Below, piece after piece: positions 44,581 to 54,099 of a DNA stretch of 64,000 nucleotides. Under the pieces are notes generated by a model. That model saw only the letters and a list, made by a program, of their open reading frames with translations, was not told where the DNA came from and did no database searches. Made by a program: the position numbers and the translations under genes. Source of the DNA: Psychroserpens algicola (GTDB lineage: Bacteria > Bacteroidota > Bacteroidia > Flavobacteriales > Flavobacteriaceae); the NCBI RefSeq assembly GCF_014526325.1, contig NZ_JACNMJ010000002.1, positions 496,001 to 560,000 on the forward strand. Reading direction: 5' to 3'. Position 1 is the stretch's first letter, and every line of letters begins with the position of its first letter.

Positions 44581-46290
44581 TTATTTCTTTACAACCTTAA
44601 AGGTGCTTGACTGATTTTCGAACGTTATGTTGAGTAAATAAATTCCAGACTTAAAATTCGCCATATCGATAGTTTGAAATTTATTCTGTGTAGTAACCTT
44701 TGAGAGTAACTGTCCTTGGATGGTATATAATGAAATGTCTTGTATAAACTTTGTTGTTTCAATATATAAATTTTGCGCAACAGGATTATTAAAAGTGATA
44801 TTATTCTCTTCGTAAGTATTTACACTTAGCGTATCTCCTTCGGTTAGAATCAAAGTTTGATTAACCTGAACATCCGTATAGGTTTCTTCTAGACCATTAG
44901 GCCAATAGATTTTTATATAATCTATAACAGAGTGGTTGCCTAAGCCAAAATGTGTTCTGTCTGTCATTTGAGCTAAATAGCCTTCACCACATATTGTATA
45001 GGCATATTGTTTATAACCATCTGTAGAGATTTCAATTCTGGCTCCTATAGCATTTGCATTGCTTTGTACTCCTATAAGCTTTAATTTAATCCAGTTATTT
45101 GAATTGCTACTAACATTCCTCCATAGAAATACATTTTCATTTGCATTATTACTCACTACTATATCTAGTAGTCCGTCATTGTCAATATCTCCAGTAGCAT
45201 TAGAATAACTTGCTCCATTATCGTTTGGAAAGCAGTTATTATTTAATACATAGTTTGTATTGTTATTGTTTTCATAAAATGCTGCTGAAAGTAATCCTGA
45301 ACTACTACCATCTAATTGACCACTCACATATAAATCTACATCCATATCATTATCAGCTTCAAAAAATGAAGCGCCCCAGCCAATACTATTAAATGAAGTT
45401 CCGGTTGCCATAGCTACGTCTTGAAATGTTTCATCACCATTGTTTCTAAAAAGATAATTTCCCGTAGGATTATTGGTGACATAGATATCAAAATAACCAT
45501 CTCTATTATAATCACCAACAGTTACAGACATCGCATCTACTGATATATTTGTTCCTGAAGACGCGCTAATATCTGTAAACGTACCATCACCATTATTTCG
45601 ATAAAGCTTGTTTTCATAGCTTAATTTATCATTTGACACATACAAGTCTTGATAGCCATCATTATTAATATCTACAAACGCCGAACAAAATGAAAATACC
45701 GGATTTTGATCTATTCCAGATTGAGAAGTGATATCTGTAAATGTACCATCACCATTATTTTTATATAACTTATTAGTAATATCTGAGGTTCTATTACTTA
45801 AAAATACATCAAGAAAGCCGTCATTATTTATATCTCCCCAAGACGCTCCATAGGTAAACATATTGGTTATTATCATTCCTGTGTTTACAGAAATATCTTG
45901 AAAAACCATATTACCTAAATTTTCGAACATTTTATTCCCCTGAGCATCACTTGTTACAAATAAATCATTATCTCCATCATTGTCAAAATCAACCCATGTT
46001 ACAGATTTAGTTTGATAGTCAATGCTAGATAACCCAAAATCTTGTTCGATAAAACTTCCATTGTTATTTTTAAAAAACCGCAATGGATTATTTTCAGAAG
46101 ATGTAAGCGTAATATCATCCCAGCCATCATTATCAAAATCAAAAAATGAAAGACCATTTCCTAAAAAAGTATCTCCTGTTGAAGTGTTAAGCCCCAAATT
46201 TGTTGCTTGATTTTCAAATAGTGTTTGTGCATTTAAAAAATTTGCTGCACATATAATGAGTAAAATACAATATTGACACTGTTGCTTCAT
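44581..46290 (-). CDS. FG-GAP/VCBS-repeat and ASPIC/UnbV protein with T9SS sorting domain
   Basis: The 569-residue protein has a signal peptide (ending ANFLNAQ). Residues ~40-390 carry at least six VCBS/FG-GAP repeats with calcium-type loops (FFDFDNDGWDD, WVDFDNDGDND, WGDINNDGFLD, FVDINNDGYQD, VGDYNRDGYFD, TGDIDNDGLLD). An ASPIC/UnbV-like domain follows (about 395-485, WIKLKLIGVQSNANAIGARIEI, YWPNGLEETY), and a type A sorting domain (about 500-569). This is the CRTAC1-like beta-propeller architecture, probably surface-exposed. It lies between the two P-domain paralogues on the same strand. Confidence 0.88.
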   Translation of the reverse strand: MKQQCQYCILLIICAANFLNAQTLFENQATNLGLNTSTGDTFLGNGLSFFDFDNDGWDDITLTSSENNPLRFFKNNNGSFIEQDFGLSSIDYQTKSVTWVDFDNDGDNDLFVTSDAQGNKMFENLGNMVFQDISVNTGMIITNMFTYGASWGDINNDGFLDVFLSNRTSDITNKLYKNNGDGTFTDITSQSGIDQNPVFSFCSAFVDINNDGYQDLYVSNDKLSYENKLYRNNGDGTFTDISASSGTNISVDAMSVTVGDYNRDGYFDIYVTNNPTGNYLFRNNGDETFQDVAMATGTSFNSIGWGASFFEADNDMDVDLYVSGQLDGSSSGLLSAAFYENNNNTNYVLNNNCFPNDNGASYSNATGDIDNDGLLDIVVSNNANENVFLWRNVSSNSNNWIKLKLIGVQSNANAIGARIEISTDGYKQYAYTICGEGYLAQMTDRTHFGLGNHSVIDYIKIYWPNGLEETYTDVQVNQTLILTEGDTLSVNTYEENNITFNNPVAQNLYIETTKFIQDISLYTIQGQLLSKVTTQNKFQTIDMANFKSGIYLLNITFENQSSTFKVVKK

Positions 46291-46322
46291 AGAATATGAT
46301 GTCTAATACACTAATATAAACA

Positions 46323-46350
46323 AAAAAGAGGTCTGAAAAGACCTCTTTTT
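46323..46350 (-). terminator. intrinsic terminator
   Basis: AAAAAGAGGTC pairs with GACCTCTTTTT. It ends the transcript of the P-domain gene at 46373-49003. Confidence 0.85.
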
Positions 46351-46372
46351 ATTAAATAGTATAAGATTCAAC

Positions 46373-49003
46373 TTATTGTTTTAACACTCTAATAGTTTTA
46401 GTTTGGTTTCCTATAGAAACTTTTACAAGATACGCTCCAGACTGAACATTAGACATGTCTATATTTTGGATTGTATTTTGACTATCAATAGCAATGATAC
46501 GTTGTCCTAATACATTAAATACTTCAACATTGTCAATCGCTCTTGGAGAATTTAATGTCAGTACATCCTTAACTGGGTTCGGGAAATATGAGAATCCATC
46601 AAAAGTACTGTCTGTTACACCTAACGTAGATGGAGACCATGCACAAATATTAAAGTTTCCTTTAAAGTTATCTTGCCACTCCCATACTCTTACTAATAAT
46701 ACGTCTCCTGGAGTTAAGCCTGTTAATTCTACTAAAGATAAAAGGCCATCTCCACCATCGTCATCACAGGCGATTTCAACTAAACTACCTGATGTTCCTG
46801 TATATACTTCCATTACAGTATCTTCAATAATAGGTTCTTCAGAAGATGCAGAAATTTCTATATTAACTTCTCCTGTGCTAGGCACAACCACTTTAAACCA
46901 CACATCTCCTGCTGGATTAGATGAAGAACAACTTGCTTCATTATCATTCTCAATAGAATCTGTTGCTCCTATATTAGTACCAAACATGATAGTCTCACAT
47001 AAAGTATCTCCTACAGGTAAATTGATCGCTCCGGCAACCTCATCATTTTCAGGTGCTGGTGGAGGACATGTAAATTCAAATGTTCCGACTGTAAAGCTAC
47101 AGTCAGGATCTAAAGCAACCAATTCGATATTTACTACATCACCACTATTATATGGTCCAACAGATACTGTACCTGCCTCAACTGGATATGTATTAGTCCC
47201 ATCATCAAAAACGCTACCTGCATCTCCTGCATCTGACACTTCTATTTCAACTGTATAAGTACCTGTTCCATCTGGATTACATGTTTCTTCTACTTCTGTT
47301 GCACTATCAACAACCGCTGCAGAACATGTAGCTGGTGCTACACATGATACATCTAAAGTATATTCTCCTGCATTACCTGAGAATCCATGAACTAACACAT
47401 AATACTCGGTTCCTACTGTTGTTGGGAATGTAATTAAAGAAGTGGTTCCTGCACCTCCATCATCATCACCATCTAAACAGGTTAAATCGCCACAAACTCC
47501 AGTAAATACTCTAATTTTTGTATCAAATGTTGACAAGCTCAAATCTAATGTCACATCATCTCCTACTGTACCAGCAGCAGCACCTGCGTTATTAGAATTA
47601 GCACCTACAAAAGTATACCATACCGCACCTCCAGTACCTGAAGATGTACCACAAAATCCTGGATCATTATCACCTTCATCTGAAGCAAATGTGGTGTCTC
47701 CAATATATTGACCTCCACAAACGATAGTTTCAGCATTTTCACACTCGTCATTTGCTGGTGGTGTTTCAGAATCACATAATAATGATAATTGGTAATCTCC
47801 AGTTGCTGTATTGAAACCTTCTACTCGTATTAAATAAGTTGTTACACCATCAGATAACCAAGATACTTCAGATTGTAATCCGCAAAAATCATCGTTGGTA
47901 GCAACCTCTGCTCCGTCACATGCATCAAATACAGTAATGACTGTATCAAAACCAGATCCACAAAGACTTGCTGTGATATTATCATCGACGACTGTTCCTG
48001 TATAAGAATACCATACATCAAAACTTTCGTTTCCATCTGAATCATTAGCAAAACTTGTTTCTCCTGTCACAGTATCGTTACATCCTATAGCTTCAGCAGA
48101 AAGACAATCGTCATTATCTGGAATGTTTGCAGAAGCACATTCTACAGTAAGACTGTAATCTCCAGTTGCACCGCTAAAACCTTGTACTGAAATTAAATAA
48201 GTCGTTACACCATCTGAAGTGAATGAAACTTCAGACTGTAATCCACAACTATCATCGTTTGTTGCAACTTCTGTTCCGTCACATGCATCATAAATGGTGA
48301 TAATTGTATCAAATCCTGAACCGCATAAACTTGCAGTAACTGAATCATCTACAACGGTTCCAGTAAATGAGAACCATACTTCACTATCAACTGATAGACT
48401 ATTATTTCCTGAAGCCGTATTATCTATACAATCTAAAGCAATTGCATTGATACAATCATCATTAGCTGGAGGAGGTGGAGGACCAAATGTCAGCGACCAG
48501 CTATCAACTGTACCTGTATCACCACCTGCACCGTCGCAAACAAGTAAGTTCCAATCACCATCAGCACTTAAACCGTTAAACCCTGCTAAAGCTTCGAGTG
48601 GTAAAAATGTCCCAGTAACTGGAGTCATAGCAGTAGTTGGCAATGTTTCTGTTGCTGAATCATCTAAGATACAGTCTGTAAAACCATCTCCACTACCACC
48701 AATTCCATCAATCAATAGTACAGTAGTTGCTCCTGAAGGATCTTGCAGACTTACTGTAATATCAGAATTCCAGGTGTGTGTTGCATTAAACGTTACACTC
48801 TGTAAAATGTTAGTTGAGGCATCAAGAGTTCCTACTCCAGAAACCGTTAATGGCAATATTAGCTCATCTATTGTTCCGCAAGTAGCACCTGTTCCTCCGT
48901 TTCCGTTTTGTATGTCATGTACAACTCCATCTGTAAAGGTTTGAGCAAAACCGAGGGTTGTTGCCATACATAAGCATAGCAACCATAAAGTAATTTTTTT
49001 CAT
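46373..49003 (-). CDS. T9SS-secreted P-domain protein with duplicated beta modules
   Basis: The start at 49003 (MKKITLWLLCLCMATTLGFAQ) gives a signal peptide; an in-frame ATG at 49042 adds 13 residues with no signal character. The ~876-residue product has a P-domain (about residues 22-175) and two close copies of a ~110-residue module (EVWFSFTGTVVDD..., DVWYSYTGTVVDD...), each with a GSGFDT.IT..DACDG core. A more distant third module, an Ig-like stretch, a fourth pre-peptidase-type domain (GDVWFKVVVPSTGEV) and a type A T9SS domain ending RVLKQ follow. No protease domain is present. It is a likely surface protein. Confidence 0.87.
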   Translation of the reverse strand: MKKITLWLLCLCMATTLGFAQTFTDGVVHDIQNGNGGTGATCGTIDELILPLTVSGVGTLDASTNILQSVTFNATHTWNSDITVSLQDPSGATTVLLIDGIGGSGDGFTDCILDDSATETLPTTAMTPVTGTFLPLEALAGFNGLSADGDWNLLVCDGAGGDTGTVDSWSLTFGPPPPPANDDCINAIALDCIDNTASGNNSLSVDSEVWFSFTGTVVDDSVTASLCGSGFDTIITIYDACDGTEVATNDDSCGLQSEVSFTSDGVTTYLISVQGFSGATGDYSLTVECASANIPDNDDCLSAEAIGCNDTVTGETSFANDSDGNESFDVWYSYTGTVVDDNITASLCGSGFDTVITVFDACDGAEVATNDDFCGLQSEVSWLSDGVTTYLIRVEGFNTATGDYQLSLLCDSETPPANDECENAETIVCGGQYIGDTTFASDEGDNDPGFCGTSSGTGGAVWYTFVGANSNNAGAAAGTVGDDVTLDLSLSTFDTKIRVFTGVCGDLTCLDGDDDGGAGTTSLITFPTTVGTEYYVLVHGFSGNAGEYTLDVSCVAPATCSAAVVDSATEVEETCNPDGTGTYTVEIEVSDAGDAGSVFDDGTNTYPVEAGTVSVGPYNSGDVVNIELVALDPDCSFTVGTFEFTCPPPAPENDEVAGAINLPVGDTLCETIMFGTNIGATDSIENDNEASCSSSNPAGDVWFKVVVPSTGEVNIEISASSEEPIIEDTVMEVYTGTSGSLVEIACDDDGGDGLLSLVELTGLTPGDVLLVRVWEWQDNFKGNFNICAWSPSTLGVTDSTFDGFSYFPNPVKDVLTLNSPRAIDNVEVFNVLGQRIIAIDSQNTIQNIDMSNVQSGAYLVKVSIGNQTKTIRVLKQ
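47771..48469 (-). repeat. tandem duplicated coding module
   Basis: Two adjacent stretches (48134-48469 and 47771-48121) encode nearly the same ~110-residue module, with shared cores such as GTVVDD, ASLCGSGFDT, DACDG and CGLQSEVS. The DNA similarity suggests a fairly recent internal duplication. Confidence 0.75.
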
Positions 49004-49364
49004 TTTTTGTTGGTTTTTAGTTATTGAATTAATTAACAGCACGTAAATTATTCATATTAAATACCTTACAAACAAAAATTCCTTAACAAGATATTAACAA
49101 TTCGATGAATTATAAGATATTACCGACAAAAGGCAATAATGATTTTTTAATAATTCATATTTTGAGTTAAAAAATTGAGTTTATTGCAGTTTACACCTTT
49201 TTTTAAGAATTTAATCTGATTATTTATCGCTTTATATATCGGATTATATTGCATTTAAACGTGTAAAGTCTTGGATTTAAATTACCTTAACTCATAATAA
49301 AAAAGTATAGAAACGAAAAAAACCGATGCTTATCACATCGGTTTAAATATAGATTTAAAAGTTT
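49004..49364. other. intergenic region between P-domain gene and fabI
   Basis: The region is strongly AT-rich. It holds the fabI terminator at 49318-49345. Between 49004 and 49317 I see no RNA gene, operator palindrome or convincing open frame; it should contain the promoter of the P-domain gene, but no clear TAnnTTTG is present on the minus strand. Confidence 0.4.
49318..49345 (-). terminator. intrinsic terminator after fabI
   Basis: AAACCGATG pairs with CATCGGTTT around a 7-base loop, followed by a T-run on the minus strand. Confidence 0.85.
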
Positions 49365-50183
49365 TTATTGCTTATCAACAAAGGCTTCCATAACGGCATC
49401 ACTCACACCCATATTACTAAAACCTCCATCATTATATAGATTTTGTAATGTAACGCGTTTAGTCAAATCACTAAACAAAGTTACTGTATAGTTGGCACAA
49501 TCTACAGCTGTGGCATTTCCTAAAGGAGACATCTTATCAGCATAAGCGATAAATCCATCAAAGCCCTTAACACCTTGACCTGCCGTAGTTGGTGTTGGTG
49601 ATTGAGAAATGGTGTTCACTCTTACCTTTTTATCTCTTCCGAAGAAATAACCAAAGCTACGAGCAACACTTTCTAAATACGCTTTATTATCTGCCATATC
49701 ATTGTAATCAGGAAACACACGTTGTGCTGCCATATAAGTTAGTGCTACAATACTTCCCCATTCACTCATAGCATCTGCCTTATATAAGGTTTGCATGACT
49801 TTATGAAATGACATTGCAGACACATCTGTACCCTTTTGAGTCCAATCATATTTTTGATCGGTGTAAGCTCGTCCTTTCCTCACATTAACAGACATCCCAA
49901 TAGAATGCAAAACGAAATCTATTTTACCGCCTAAGATTTCCATTGATTGTTCAACAAGGTTTTGTAAATCCTCTTCTGATGTAGCGTCTGCAGGAATAAT
50001 TTGCGAGCCTGTTTTCTCTGCCAATTCGTTTATTTGTCCCATTCGCATTGCGATTGGAGCATTAGTAAGGACGAACGTCCCTCCTTCTTCATGTACACGT
50101 TCTGCTGTTTTCCAAGCAATTGAATTAGCATCTAGTGCTCCAAATATAATTCCGCGTTTTCCTTTTAATAAATTGTATGACAT
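49365..50183 (-). CDS. fabI: enoyl-[acyl-carrier-protein] reductase
   Basis: The 272-residue enzyme performs the last reduction in fatty-acid elongation with NAD(P)H. It has the FabI opening GKRGIIFGALDANSIAW, LHSIGMSVN, the Tyr-x6-Lys catalytic pair in YNDMADNKAYLE, VRVNTISQSPTPTTAGQGVKGF and a C-terminal NLYNDGGFSNMGV. It is distinct from other SDRs by the altered glycine motif and the YxxxxxxK spacing. Its promoter overlaps the recN 3' end. Confidence 0.95.
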   Translation of the reverse strand: MSYNLLKGKRGIIFGALDANSIAWKTAERVHEEGGTFVLTNAPIAMRMGQINELAEKTGSQIIPADATSEEDLQNLVEQSMEILGGKIDFVLHSIGMSVNVRKGRAYTDQKYDWTQKGTDVSAMSFHKVMQTLYKADAMSEWGSIVALTYMAAQRVFPDYNDMADNKAYLESVARSFGYFFGRDKKVRVNTISQSPTPTTAGQGVKGFDGFIAYADKMSPLGNATAVDCANYTVTLFSDLTKRVTLQNLYNDGGFSNMGVSDAVMEAFVDKQ

Positions 50184-50220
50184 GCTATTATAATTATGAT
50201 GTTAGTTGGTTTTATATCGT

Positions 50221-50228
50221 CAAAGATA
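50221..50228 (-). promoter_or_regulatory. -7 element for fabI
   Basis: The minus strand reads TATCTTTG 37 bases before the fabI ATG, next to the recN stop codon, so fabI probably has its own promoter. Confidence 0.5.
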
Positions 50229-50231
50229 GTA

Positions 50232-51884
50232 TTAATTGAGTAATTGCTTAGCATGTTCTAAGGCCGAATTAGAAACATTTGTACCACCAAGCATCTGAGC
50301 AATCTCAACTATACGCTCTTCCTGAGTTAATTTCTTTAACTGGGTTTGCGTCCTCTCATCGATATCTTCTTTATAAACTTTAAAGTGTGTATCACCTTTA
50401 GCCGCTATTTGTGGTAAATGCGTTATGGTAAATACTTGCATTGATTTACTCATTAACTGCATTATACCTGCCATTTTATTTGATATTTCTCCAGATACAC
50501 CTGTATCAATTTCATCAAACATTATAGTTGGCAACTGTGTATGCGCAGACAATATTGATTTAATAGCTAACATAATTCTAGATAGCTCTCCGCCAGATGC
50601 TGCTTTTTTAAGATCATTAAATTGTCCGCCTTTATTCGCTGAAAACAAAAACTGAAGGTCATCAGTTCCATTTGATAAAAATGTCTTTGACGCTTGCAAT
50701 TCAATAAAAAATCTTGCGTTAGGCATTCCCAGAGTTGCTAAAATAGTTTCCAGTTGTTGAATCAATTCTGGAATGATTTTATTTCTATTATCGTGAATAG
50801 TTTTAGCTATCAATTTTAACTCGCTTTCGAGGTTTCGAATTTCTATTTCCTTATCTGAAATGTAAGCATCCAGATTTTCGGTTACTGAAATTTTAAGCGA
50901 TAGACCATCCTTAATTTCAATCAAATCATCAACAGAGTCAACCGTATGCTTTTGCATCAGATTGTGAATGGTTTGCAATTTAGTATTGACGAATTCCAAA
51001 CGGTTAGGATCGGCTTCTAACTGCCCTTCTAAATCTTCTATTTCAGCAAAAACATCATCCAGTTCAATTAATGTACTGTTTACTCGCTGATATATACCAT
51101 CATATTGTTTTCCAAAACTCGCAAGCTTTGCCAATTGGTTTTTAATTTCTGTAAGCTGAGTTGCCACGCCAATATTTTCATCACTCAATAACTGATGTGC
51201 ATGAGATAGTTTCTCTTTGATTACCTCAACATTATTAAGTGTTTCATATTCACTTTCTAAACCTTCAAGTTCTCCGCTTATAAGTTTAGCATCCTCTAAT
51301 TCTTTTAACAGAAAGGCATTATAATCTAATTCTTTTATTGCTGATGCTTTTTGCTCCTGAAGTTCCTCTAATTCAATCTGTAACGATTTATATGTTTTAA
51401 GTGTATCGGAATAGGTCGCTAAAACTGTTGCGTTTTTTGCTAAAGCATCAATAATTTGAAATTGAAAACTATCATCTGTCAACTGTAAAGTCTGGTGCTG
51501 AGAATGTATGTCTAGCAATTGCGTTCCTAAAACCTGCAGACTATCTAAATTAACCGGAGTATCATTTATAAATGCTCTAGATTTACCTGATGGCAAAATC
51601 TCTCTTCTAATAATTGTAAGCGACTCGTAGTCTAAATCTTCGGTGAGAAACAAGGACTTTAAATCATACTTTGCTATATCAAACACAGCTTCAACCACAC
51701 ATTTTTTTGAAGCATCTTTTACACTACTGATATCGGCTCGTTTTCCTAATATTAAAGAAAGTCCGCCAAGTAAAATCGATTTACCTGCACCAGTTTCACC
51801 CGTAATAATAGTTAACCCATTACTGAAACTTACTTGAAGTTCGTCAATAAGCGCATAATTTTTTATAGTGAGTTGCGTAAGCAT
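50232..51884 (-). CDS. recN: DNA repair protein RecN
   Basis: The 550-residue SMC-like protein acts in double-strand break repair. It has Walker A GETGAGKS (about 31-38), long coiled coils (about 150-350), the signature KAASGGELSRIMLAIK, and Walker B PTIMFDEIDTGVSGE, then FTITHLPQIAAKGDTHF. Length is normal. A good promoter and a palindrome lie just upstream, so it is likely expressed separately from the DUF4835 gene. Confidence 0.97.
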   Translation of the reverse strand: MLTQLTIKNYALIDELQVSFSNGLTIITGETGAGKSILLGGLSLILGKRADISSVKDASKKCVVEAVFDIAKYDLKSLFLTEDLDYESLTIIRREILPSGKSRAFINDTPVNLDSLQVLGTQLLDIHSQHQTLQLTDDSFQFQIIDALAKNATVLATYSDTLKTYKSLQIELEELQEQKASAIKELDYNAFLLKELEDAKLISGELEGLESEYETLNNVEVIKEKLSHAHQLLSDENIGVATQLTEIKNQLAKLASFGKQYDGIYQRVNSTLIELDDVFAEIEDLEGQLEADPNRLEFVNTKLQTIHNLMQKHTVDSVDDLIEIKDGLSLKISVTENLDAYISDKEIEIRNLESELKLIAKTIHDNRNKIIPELIQQLETILATLGMPNARFFIELQASKTFLSNGTDDLQFLFSANKGGQFNDLKKAASGGELSRIMLAIKSILSAHTQLPTIMFDEIDTGVSGEISNKMAGIMQLMSKSMQVFTITHLPQIAAKGDTHFKVYKEDIDERTQTQLKKLTQEERIVEIAQMLGGTNVSNSALEHAKQLLN

Positions 51885-51912
51885 AAAGCAATAAAATTAA
51901 ACTACAAAAGCC

Positions 51913-51927
51913 GTATAAGCTTTATAC
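51913..51927. promoter_or_regulatory. palindrome at recN promoter start region
   Basis: GTATAAGCTTTATAC is a perfect palindrome (6-bp arms, 3-base centre) that touches the -7 element and covers the predicted +1. A repressor bound here would block recN. Confidence 0.45.
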
Positions 51928-51958
51928 AAATTTAAGAATTACAATGGTTTTAATCCAA
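51927..51958 (-). promoter_or_regulatory. recN promoter
   Basis: The minus strand has TTG (51958-51956), a 21-base spacer and TAAATTTG (51934-51927), fitting the Bacteroidota consensus. The +1 would be near 51921. Confidence 0.6.
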
Positions 51959-52000
51959 ATCACACCTTAATAATGATTTGTGATTATTTACTGCAATTTA

Positions 52001-52888
52001 TCAAAATTTGATATCGCGCCATTTTGAAGAATGCATAGGTGCTATTTTGGTTAAAGTTGTAACCAGGTCTGCTACATTAACCGATGGTCCTCCACTGAAA
52101 ATATCTTTAATTTCGTCAGATTTCGCATCAAAAAACACACGCATTAAAAATGAATTTGGTCGTCTGCTATTCATGCTTTGAAGTTGTAAGATAGTTTTTG
52201 AAACATTTTGTTTTCCTTCTTTAGCACTATTACTCATTTCGTCTAAGCCCAAACGATGATAACTATACATGACATCTCTAAACTCCTTGAATGTTGGAGA
52301 CATGATATTATCAATTAATACAAAACGAGTTTGCTGACCATCTTCTAACTTCCAGCCTTTAGCATTATTTTGCTGCGAGTAGTTGACAATAGTTTGTGCT
52401 TGTTTGAAATATTCACTGCCGCCTTCTGGAGCAAAAGAATCGGCATCTAAGCCTAGCACCATATAAATATGGAAGGCAATCACAGACACTAAATTAGACT
52501 CGAATTGTGTTGGGTTAAACACAAAATTCTGAAACTCTAAATATTGAAAGTTAAAATCTTTATCATTAAAATTATAAATAGGTGTTCCGTAGGTTGAACC
52601 ATAAACCGGTCTCGAACTTTGAACCTGAAGGGTTGCTTCAAATCGATCTGTATCATAATTATTAATGGTAATAACCATACCACAATCAATACGCTCTTGA
52701 TTTTTGTATGATTTATTCGTCCATTGTGTATTGTTAACAAACTCTCTTAGCTGACGTTCGAGTGTTTTAAAAACCTGAACATTTTCATTACCTGTTTGAC
52801 GTGCATTAACAACAACATTACAGTTCAATTCTTGAGACCAAGATAATGTAGACATTAATACTAGTAATAAACCTATATAATTACGCAT
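52001..52888 (-). CDS. DUF4835 family protein
   Basis: The 295-residue protein has a signal peptide (MRNYIGLLLVLMSTLSWSQ) and the DUF4835 pattern: ELNCNVVVNARQTGNENVQVFKTLERQLREFVNNTQWTN, SRPVYGSTYGTPIYNFND, FHIYMVLGLDADSFAPEGGSEYFKQAQTIVN, and ILQLQSMNSRRPNSFLMRVFFDAKSDEI. I recall this family being linked to the type IX secretion system (PorD-type naming), but I am unsure of that. It is periplasmic by signal. It overlaps coaBC by 8 bases and is part of the conserved coaBC-DUF4835-recN order. Confidence 0.85.
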   Translation of the reverse strand: MRNYIGLLLVLMSTLSWSQELNCNVVVNARQTGNENVQVFKTLERQLREFVNNTQWTNKSYKNQERIDCGMVITINNYDTDRFEATLQVQSSRPVYGSTYGTPIYNFNDKDFNFQYLEFQNFVFNPTQFESNLVSVIAFHIYMVLGLDADSFAPEGGSEYFKQAQTIVNYSQQNNAKGWKLEDGQQTRFVLIDNIMSPTFKEFRDVMYSYHRLGLDEMSNSAKEGKQNVSKTILQLQSMNSRRPNSFLMRVFFDAKSDEIKDIFSGGPSVNVADLVTTLTKIAPMHSSKWRDIKF

Positions 52889-54092
52889 GTGTTTGTTTTA
52901 AAATTTGTTGCATTAAATCCTGAGCAACTTCAGATTTAGATTTTAACTCATGAGCAATAACATCATGAGAAGCCGTTATAAAAGTAACTTTATTTGTTGA
53001 ACCACCAAAACCTGCTCCTTTATCATTTAAAGAATTAAGTACTATTAAGTCTAAATTTTTAGATTCCAATTTTCCTTTAGCATGTTCTAATTCATTATTG
53101 GTTTCTAATGCAAAACCAACTAAGAATTGATGCGATTTAACTTCACCTAGAGACTTTAATATGTCTTTAGTTTTTTCTAACTCTATACTAAACGTTGATT
53201 CTTTCTTCTTTATTTTTTGTTTTGCGATATTTTTAGGTCTGTAATCTGCAACAGCTGCCGAAAGTATGGCTATATCTACTAGATCAAAATGCTTATGAAC
53301 TTCATCATACATCTCCTGAGCACTTGTAACGCGTATTACATTTATAAAACTATGAGTGACTCTTTGATGAGAAGGTCCAGATATCAATATAACTTCTGCT
53401 CCTAAATTTGCTGCAGCTTTAGCTATTTCAAACCCCATTTTTCCACTGGAATGATTTCCGATAAAACGAACAGGATCTATTGCTTCATAAGTTGGTCCTG
53501 CAGTTAATAAGACTTTTTTTCCATGTAATGGAAGTGTTCCTAATATATGGTTTTCGATAAAGGCGACAATATCCTCTGGTTCTGCCATACGTCCTTCTCC
53601 TACTAAGCCACTTGCGAGCTCTCCTGATGTTGCAGGAATCATAACATTTCCGTAGGACTGTAATGTATCGAAACTCTGTTTTGTAGACTGATGCTTATAC
53701 ATATCTAAGTCCATTGCTGGCGCAAAATACACTGGACATTTAGCAGACAAATACGTTGCCATAAGCAAGTTGTCGCAGGTGCCGTTTGCCATTTTAGACA
53801 AGGTATTTGCTGTTGCTGGCGCGACAATAAATAAGTCGGCCCAAAGTCCTAAATCTACATGGTTATTCCACATAGCATTGTCATCGTCTTCATTAGTAAA
53901 TGAAGAGTAAACAGGATTTTTAGATAATGTTGAAAGTGTTAAAGGTGTAATAAAGTCTTTAGAAGCAGGCGTCATAACGACCTTTACGTTAGCGCCTGCT
54001 TTTATAAATAGCCTTACAAGGCTGGCTGTCTTGTAAGCAGCAATACCAGCAGTAATGCCTAGTAGTATATTTTTGCCGCTCAATATAGACAT
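52881..54092 (-). CDS. coaBC: bifunctional phosphopantothenoylcysteine decarboxylase/ligase
   Basis: The ~403-residue enzyme makes 4'-phosphopantetheine for CoA. The start at 54092 gives MSILSGKNILLGITAGIAAYK; an in-frame ATG at 54146 lies inside rpoZ and is not favoured. The CoaC flavoprotein part has MWNNHVDLGLWADLFIVAPATANTLSKMANG with the catalytic His, then the CoaB part KKVLLTAGPTYEAIDPVRFIGNHSSGKMGFEIAKAA. coaE, for the last CoA step, is also in the window but 12 kb away in another operon. Confidence 0.97.
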   Translation of the reverse strand: MSILSGKNILLGITAGIAAYKTASLVRLFIKAGANVKVVMTPASKDFITPLTLSTLSKNPVYSSFTNEDDDNAMWNNHVDLGLWADLFIVAPATANTLSKMANGTCDNLLMATYLSAKCPVYFAPAMDLDMYKHQSTKQSFDTLQSYGNVMIPATSGELASGLVGEGRMAEPEDIVAFIENHILGTLPLHGKKVLLTAGPTYEAIDPVRFIGNHSSGKMGFEIAKAAANLGAEVILISGPSHQRVTHSFINVIRVTSAQEMYDEVHKHFDLVDIAILSAAVADYRPKNIAKQKIKKKESTFSIELEKTKDILKSLGEVKSHQFLVGFALETNNELEHAKGKLESKNLDLIVLNSLNDKGAGFGGSTNKVTFITASHDVIAHELKSKSEVAQDLMQQILKQTHA

Positions 54093-54099
54093 ACCTGTT

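Noticed and set aside
47771-48469. Direct repeats that might be a CRISPR or transposon trace
   Set aside because: The copies are long, in frame, adjacent and encode a folded domain; there are no spacers or flanking short repeats.
48294-48944. A 216-codon open frame antisense to the P-domain gene
   Set aside because: It is a by-product of the Thr/Ser/Gly-rich repeats on the other strand; its composition is odd and it has no recognisable domain. The same holds for the antisense frame at 46494-47258.
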